A stretch of 64,000 bases of DNA. Source: Atriophallophorus winterbourni. Taxonomy: Eukaryota > Platyhelminthes > Trematoda > Plagiorchiida > Microphallidae. The stretch spans positions 1 through 64,000 of the forward strand of contig JACCGJ010008365.1 in the NCBI GenBank assembly GCA_013407085.1, given 5' to 3'. The first letter of the stretch is position 1. Every line of letters starts with the position of its first letter. The notes under the pieces were generated by a model, which did not search any database, was not told where the DNA came from, and was given only the letters and a program-made list of their open reading frames with translations. Positions 58,471-64,000 of the stretch are shown here, piece after piece. A program made the translations under genes and the position numbers.

Positions 58471-58679
58471 ATCTTCCTCCATGCGTACCGGAAGGCGGTG
58501 CTTGTTCATGGCTGCCGACTGAGAGATGCTGTCAGGGAACTTTGTGTACTCATAGCAAGTGTACCATATGTCAGAAACTCGGAGAACCCTGCATCAACTC
58601 AAACGAATGTTGCGCAGCCGTTTGCAAAAATGATATTTGTCAGGGTTTTCATGTTCTGTACGAGGAGCTTGAGGGTTAA
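58471..58679 (+). CDS. Second double-knot cysteine-rich exon (3' terminal)
   Basis: The acceptor ACTATTTCAG ends at 58470. With one base from an upstream exon, the frame runs to TAA 58677-58679 and encodes about 68 residues. The 12 cysteines have exactly the spacing seen at 54222-54454 (x6, x7, CC, x4, x4, x2, x6, x5, CC, x3, x4). Shared residues include W-L-P before the first CC and N-S-N-E before the second. It starts in the same phase with the same first residue (Asp if the joining base is G). No signal-peptide exon of its own was found. It is either a tandem duplicate gene or an alternative terminal exon of the gene at 54024. The poly(A) signal AATAAA is at 58729-58734, 50 bases after the stop. 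The longer ORFs overlapping in other frames are shadows. Confidence 0.7.
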
Positions 58680-58728
58680 GTCGGTGAAAACGCTGAGAGT
58701 GCAGTTCCATTTTGTGCCTAATGAAACC

Positions 58729-58734
58729 AATAAA
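58729..58734 (+). terminator. Poly(A) signal AATAAA
   Basis: Canonical hexamer 50 bases downstream of the stop codon of the second cysteine-rich exon. A chance occurrence is possible in this AT-rich sequence. Confidence 0.4.
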
Positions 58735-59317
58735 CTCTTGCAACAGTCACTTGGTTCGTTTAAACGTATTTTCAGGAAGAACTAAAATTAACGACCGGAT
58801 GTTGTTGAAAAGGGCCCTTGGTATTATGGATTCCGATTCCTACAGCATTGCAATATTCCATATGAGACAAATGCATTCCCTTTTCTAATCGGGAAGCAGT
58901 GGGTTTTACTGTGGCTCTCAAACCTAATGACAAACTATTATTCAAACGTTTTTCTAAGGATAGACTTCAAAGCTTTCCGCTAAATCATTCCAGTAAGAAC
59001 AAACATTTGTACAGCTAACTAGAGGCGATGTAATTAGTGTCAGCAAGGGTGATTTTGTGCGCGAATGATTTTGTAGGCTGAAATAAATGTGGTTATTTTA
59101 TAATTCCCGTGGCCTGTACTCGTGAGTGGATATTTTCGAGGCGTCAGATCTTTCGTTGACCTTGCTTCTTAAAGTCAGGGAAAACATACTGGTCTATCAT
59201 TACTGCAGGTACCACTAAGAGGATTCGAATTGCGAATTTAGAAGATTTTCCCACTTTGCCAAGCTTTCTGTAATGGTTTCTTTTAAATTCTTGTAAGTAT
59301 TCAAATTATTTAGAATC

Positions 59318-59955
59318 CCAGTGATAGATTACTTAGTGCAAGCTTGGACACGATGGCTACAAAAGAATATCAAGCTGCTCGAGAGAATTTATCACAGAGC
59401 AACTAAAATGGTTGGCTGTCTCCGCAACCTACCATATGAGGATCGACTGGTGCATCCTAATTTCGATACACTATCTCGCTGGCGGGTTCAATTGGATATA
59501 ATTCTCACTTGTTAAATAATGAATTCAAAGATGCCTCTGAGGCATCTATTACGCCTACGGTCAAGCCATAAAACACGTACTCACCCAAGGCATTTGATAT
59601 TCCACATTCTCACCGGAACTGCCATCGGTTCTTCTATTCGGTGTGCGTTTGTTTATTATTAAACTCTCAACCGTCAGATGTTGTACAATCATCTATTAAA
59701 AGGATTTTCAGGAACAAACTGAATATATTTATGAGTAGTAATTTAACCCTACATCCCGTTTAGAAAACTGAGCAAATTCATACGAGCATTATCCTAACGA
59801 ATATTTTTCCATCATTCCGTGACAATATATCATATTTTTTCTAAATACAAAACCGTTGATCGTCCTAGTGTCTCAATTTTGTATATATTTATTTTCTTAT
59901 GGTGTTGTACAGCTACGAGCTTTTTATTCCATAAATTCTTGAATATTGAATTTTA
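59318..59955 (+). pseudogene. CR1-like LINE 3' end (group A)
   Basis: 59321-59515 reads YLVQAWTRWLQKNIKLLERI, YHRATKMVGCLRNLPYEDRL, the post-thumb block of CR1-like elements. A decayed C-terminus follows to about 59750. The 3' UTR ends GTTGTACAGCTACGAGCTTT then AAATTCTTGAATATTGAA (about 59903-59951), the group A terminus. A hammerhead motif begins 47 bases further on. Confidence 0.7.
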
Positions 59956-59997
59956 GCGGAAACTAGGTCAAGCGCATGCGGATCCTGATCTTACTGT

Positions 59998-60039
59998 CCC
60001 TACCTGATGAGTGCAAACAGCACGAAACCGGTCGTGGGG
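59998..60039 (+). ncRNA. Hammerhead ribozyme, complete core
   Basis: Stem I 5' strand CCCTAC (59998-60003), conserved CTGATGA (60004-60010), stem II GTGC-AAACA-GCAC (60011-60023), GAAA (60024-60027), stem III ACCGGT which is self-complementary (60027-60032), cleavage-site C (60033), stem I 3' strand GTGGGG (60034-60039), pairing with CCCTAC by five Watson-Crick pairs and one G-U. All invariant core positions of a type I hammerhead are present. The very short stem III suggests that it works as a dimer, as known for Penelope-like and retrozyme hammerheads. The unpaired flanks (CTTACTGT and TGTGAATGACGG) could supply the loop contacts. Related damaged copies lie at 25588 and 52404. Confidence 0.75.
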
Positions 60040-60068
60040 TGTGAATGACGGAAAAGCATGCAAATGAA

Positions 60069-61873
60069 TATTTAGGTCTAAAGTCATTTTTGCGAATTGA
60101 ACAGGCTTAATTGTGTAAGGCAAACCATTTAATATTACAGCAAAACTCAGTCTTCATTGTTGGCACCAAAAGTGAGTTTCTGGCAAAACATCTATGTTGC
60201 AGTGGACCTTGACACCGTTCTATTTCATCTTGTGCTTCGTCGAAAATTCCACAGAATCACGATTAGTACCGACTTTGCCGATGTCGCCAAACCGTTTACC
60301 ATGAAGGGTAGAAAAATGAAAATTCGATTATTGTCCTTAAATGGGCCACATGAAACAATCCATTCCTGTTTTTTCGAACTGTAACTAGATCAACGCCCGT
60401 AATATTGATGTGCACTCCTTTGACTAGTATTATCAGGAACGCGTTTCTAATAATGGAGTGATTATGAAGAGCTCTTGTAACTTTAAATCGACGGAACGTA
60501 GTTCATATTCGGTGGTTGTGTATAAAATGCGTAACATGATTACGTTTAGGCCACTGTTTTCAATGCTCTTATTACTTCCGATCCTTTCTCATGCTTCGTA
60601 GGCACTATCTACTTAGGAGTGGAAAAATAGAAATAAAGTTTCGTGTAATATCAAACTGAAAATGATATTTGACGATTTTAGCTGAGTTTTAGACCTTGCG
60701 ATATATTTCGCGGCTTTGAACTTAACGTTTGTTACAAATATGTAGAAAAACGCTCTTGTTCACTGCTTTAGATTGGTATTGACATGTTGAACACAAGCGA
60801 TGTCATCGTACACTGCTTCTTATAAATGCGCCTTCTTGTTAACCTTATGGGTAATCTACTGTGCATTGTGCACAGTAATCAACTTCGTAAAACAAAATAA
60901 CATTGTCATTGTTTCTGGGATTGAGGATGCTTTTTATGTATCTTCAAATAAAGTAACATGATAAAACAGTGTGAATTTGGATGGATAAGATCAAGATGGC
61001 TGTCGTCAAATAAATGGAGTGGTTTGCCTAAACTAACGTAATCAAACTTCCTGATATTTTTGTATCATTGGATGCCCTTCTGCTGCAGCATAAAACGGGA
61101 CCACTTTATTATAGAGCAGGACGATTATACACGGTTTCCATTGGAAAATTAAAAGCAAACTTAGGATTAGTGATTGCTCTCCGCCTTTTGGCTCCACGAA
61201 CTGGTTCAAGTGGTTGCACAAGGGAATACATCAGTCATCTCCCAGAATTTAAACTCAAGTGATTTTTTCGATTGTATATATGTGGAGGCTTGGAATTTCT
61301 CATTAGGAGTAGCTGTGTAAATTTTATATTGCTTTCTTTCTGACAACTTTTTGTTGCGTTGGATGAAGTGTTTAGGCGATGCAAAACGGTGGCAGATACA
61401 AAGTCCTTCAGGGTGTTGATCCTAGTGTTTAGCGAGAGTGTTCCTGCCTCATTTGACCGAGTAGGCGGAGCAATATGCTCCTTCAAACTGAGGGAGTGAT
61501 GGAATAAACCTCTACACACACTGACGAAAACCCATAATGATTCACGTTTTTATTCTGGGGTTCTCATATCGCACTAAGAAGCATTCTATAAACGATTGAA
61601 ACTGTTCACAGGAGCGATTACTTCTTGATCAATCATTGCAGCTGAATTATCTGACATTCTGTATTTTCAACTACGTAGTTCGCACACTCGACGCAATATT
61701 AACCGTTAACGTCAGCGTTTCACGTATAACCGTTTATTGCATCCAGACTCATCGCAGAGTTAACATTCTCAACGCTAATCAAGTTCACCCACGAATCCCA
61801 AATCACAAGAGAACACCAATTATTACGCACATGCAAAGGTATAAAACACGCCCCACTAACATAGACGAATCCT
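60069..61873. other. Intergenic, no gene recognised
   Basis: A 75-codon frame at 60157-60384 and a 94-codon minus frame at 61519-61235 have no motif that I can name. 61690-61860 weakly resembles 52530-52690. Confidence 0.35.
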
Positions 61874-62070
61874 AAGTAATGTGTTGCTCACATCCCCATC
61901 TCTTACACACCACTAGGGATGAGGATGTGAGCAACACATTACTTTGGTCATCCATAAGCGCCTCGAGTGCTTGACCAAGAATCACTTTGTGATTCTGTGT
62001 CTGAAAATCGTGGTTCGTTGTACGAACCCTATATAACAGTTGGCATACAAGTATAACCTTGTTATAGACG
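61874..62070 (-). repeat. Dispersed repeat Q, inverted copy with terminal hairpin
   Basis: The minus strand reads AAGGTTATACTTGTATGCCA, GGTTCGTACAACGAACCACG, AAGTGATTCTTGGTCAAGCA, matching copies at 37478 and 39085. Its end forms a hairpin: 61874-61900 pairs with 61918-61944 over 27 bases with one mismatch around a 17-base loop. Confidence 0.65.
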
Positions 62071-63336
62071 AATCCTGTTACCACAGCACTGTCATTCGCA
62101 GGTGTCTACCGGTTGTAACCTAAATTTGATTTGTCAATCCATTTCGTGCCGACCTATTCACTTAAAGCCATCACCACACTGGGCTCGTTGGACCGAACTT
62201 GACGAATTGCGTATAAATCGATAGTGACTGACGCTGTCCGTCCACTCATAGTTTCGCGGATGTCGCTCCGACCATCCTTATGCAATTCTTTCGAAACCCG
62301 AATTATTACGGGTTTGCGATTACCACAGTTGGTCGTTTCGGCGCTTTTGTGTTGTGCCTGAGGGCGGTGTTCTGCCTATCCCATTGAAAAGACGTGATTT
62401 GCAATCATCGCTAACACACTCCACAATTGGATGTCTTTTTATGTGCGACTATCTCCTCTGGAGGATGCGTCGGCTTCGGCGGCGTCACCAGCACCACTCG
62501 GTGTTTGTTCGAGTCAGCTTTTCTAGCCTTTACACAACCAAGTGCGACCTGCAAGGCAGCAGGGAGTTGCCAGAAAGGTGGTGTGCACCCGTTGGATATC
62601 ACGTACTAACAACTAGGATACCGACGTCACCTTTCGCCCACAAACTTCATTTTACACAGGTGCTTTTCTAGGGCACAAACAATCAAGTCGAATCCATTTT
62701 AAAAGCAACACTCTTTACATTGTGGCTGTGTTGTATAGACGGCGAACGAACTATCGATCAACCATCAATCACGATCGATTTTAAGTGCATATTGTGATTA
62801 TTGTTCAGTGTACAAACATTGTGATATTCACTCGCTCCCTGATATTGTGATATTCATTCATTCGGTCAATACACGAGTTCGAGTTCGGTTGTGTTTTCTG
62901 ACTGACGGCAGGCCAGTGCAATACCCTTACAGATATAACAGGCTGATACCCTATCGACCGCATACGTCAGGTTTTTGACTACATAAGTATACTGGAGCTC
63001 AGTATGAAGATTAGCGTTACGTCACAATATACCCATATTATATTTCCGTATGTGTGAATCAAAATATCCTAAGCAAATCAATCTCCAGCATTAGTATATA
63101 CACACGCTCTAACCCGAAGCAGTTTATGCGGTAATAATTTGCCGTTCATTAAATAAGACAGCTAGTGGATTACTCTGGCGTTTATCGATTAGTCAAATAA
63201 TTGTAAGTTGAGCATAACTCATACTCAAACAAACATGCTCATAACTGTAGTAGCGGATTTTTTCAAATTTATTCTCAAATTAGCCAAGTGTATTGAACGC
63301 TAGCAAAAGAAGATATTTCGAGAGCATTCACGTTTC
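62071..63336. other. Unassigned stretch, GC-richer island at 62340-62680
   Basis: 62340-62680 is open in several frames on both strands, because the GC content is higher than its surroundings. No domain is recognised. GTGATATTCA repeats at 62821-62860. It may be an LTR or a gene fragment. Confidence 0.35.
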
Positions 63337-63891
63337 ATGTGGAAAATAAAATCTGAAGCACGCACAAAAACCGAAAAAAACCCATATTCTAATCGTGAGC
63401 AAGAATGCGATGAGCACAGACAAGGTCACCCGTTAGTCAGCTTCACAGGTCTTGTGACCCCAACGATGGAATGCGCTGTGCTAAAAATGAAAGCAGCAAA
63501 CCAAGCGGAACGAATAGAAAGAAGACTATGCACCACTGGCCAGTATGTTGAACAGAAGAGTCAAGGCTTAACCAAAAGTGGATTGGCCAAACGACTCATA
63601 GTGTGAAGAAAAACAGGGAGTGACAATATTCAAGCGAACAAAATATGTGAGAAACCAGCTAAGAATGATGGTTTAGCCTCGGCCAAGTGCCAGATTATCA
63701 CACGTTTTCATAAACGGGTGTATAACCAAAATATGACAAATACTGTTGCTTTGAAGCAAACCCAAGAGGCAACGAAAGTAAACAAAACACCAGGTTTGGT
63801 GTACCGATTAGTTAATTCACTGCTGTGGGCTACCTCCACGAACGGATATTCTACCTTTATGTATGTATGTATGAAAGCACAAGCCTGATCC
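63337..63891 (+). pseudogene. Unrecognised lysine-rich ORF with one in-frame TGA
   Basis: The frame from ATG 63337 (MWKIKSEARTKTEKNPYSNR) is open to TGA 63604, then continues without a stop to TGA 63889 (about 184 codons in all). It is rich in K, N, Q and T, with no signal peptide or cysteine pattern. The RTE-type leader begins at its end. Its composition resembles LINE ORF1 or a linker, but no motif proves it. The alternative is a host exon with a nonsense change. Confidence 0.35.
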
Positions 63892-63985
63892 AGGCAAAGT
63901 GCCGCACAGTCAGAGACTGTACGTGGGCTAAGATACTGTCAGGTTGCCCAGGCCTAGACAGATATGAGGGGGGAATAGAAATAGA
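63875..63985 (+). repeat. RTE-like LINE 5' leader, copy 4
   Basis: CACAAGCCTGATCCAGGCAA, GATACTGTCAGGTTGCCCAG and CTAGACAGATATGAGGGGGG match 2161-2275. The window ends just inside it. Confidence 0.65.
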
Positions 63986-64000
63986 AATTTCTATTTCTAT
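63975..64000. repeat. Perfect 26-base palindrome at the window edge
   Basis: ATAGAAATAGAAA followed by its exact reverse complement. In the leader at 2268 the sequence goes on with GGTAGTGAG, so here the leader turns back on itself and an inverted copy may start beyond the window. Confidence 0.7.

Noticed and set aside
54024..58679. Calling the double-knot proteins toxins
   Set aside because: Cystine-knot spacing occurs in many non-toxic secreted proteins; nothing in the sequence shows toxicity.
58187..58785. Two plus-strand ORFs of about 110 codons overlapping the second cysteine-rich exon
   Set aside because: They are in other frames than the conserved 12-Cys frame and run across the repeat and its border; they are shadows.
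62346..62680. Third cysteine-rich exon (the text VPEGG occurs near 62354)
   Set aside because: The CC pairs and cysteine spacing are absent; the short match is chance.

Overview
The window is eukaryotic, AT-rich, poor in host genes and rich in retroelements. It looks like a flatworm genome, most likely a trematode. The reasons are: a Ty3/Gypsy element of the CsRn1 type (Gag with a C-H-C-C finger), many broken CR1-like and RTE-like LINEs, a Penelope GIY-YIG relic, hammerhead ribozyme motifs in dispersed repeats, and a small secreted cysteine-rich gene pair that recalls the trematode UPF0506 knottin-like families. The species cannot be named from sequence alone. No tRNA, rRNA, CRISPR array or bacterial-style operon was seen.

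Layout. 0.2-2.7 kb: decayed RTE-like LINE (endonuclease, linker, RT piece) with repeated 5' leaders. 2.8-4.8 kb: three LINE 3' ends. 5.2-10.2 kb: one nearly complete but mutated CsRn1-type Gypsy element. Its single LTR is a 554-bp near-palindrome, and the element is bounded by two copies of its own 3' UTR instead of two LTRs. 13.7-14.7 kb: a long inverted repeat of a hammerhead-bearing repeat. 14.9-15.9 kb: LINE. 21.1-21.5 kb: a related hammerhead-bearing repeat. 22.6-25.6 kb: long dead CR1-like LINE ending in a hammerhead remnant, then an (ATATT)n satellite. 28-30.4 kb: LINE and RTE pieces. 31.9-33.6 kb: two phase-compatible exons of an unidentified host gene on the + strand. 35.5-36.6 kb: Penelope and RTE relics and a possible minus-strand exon. 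37.5-40.3 kb: dispersed repeats and a piggyBac-like MITE. 41-53.4 kb: a dense LINE graveyard that includes the only long intact RT frame (492 codons). 54-58.7 kb: the cysteine-rich gene pair. 59.3-60.1 kb: LINE 3' end followed by a complete-looking hammerhead ribozyme. 61.9-64 kb: hairpin repeat, an unrecognised ORF and another RTE leader.

Functionally, nearly everything is transposon debris. The parts most likely to matter to the organism are the two secreted double-knot exons at 54.0-58.7 kb, the spliced exons at 31.9-33.6 kb and, as RNA biology, the hammerhead at 60.0 kb. All reading was done by eye. Identities, splice sites and family names are judgements, not search results.
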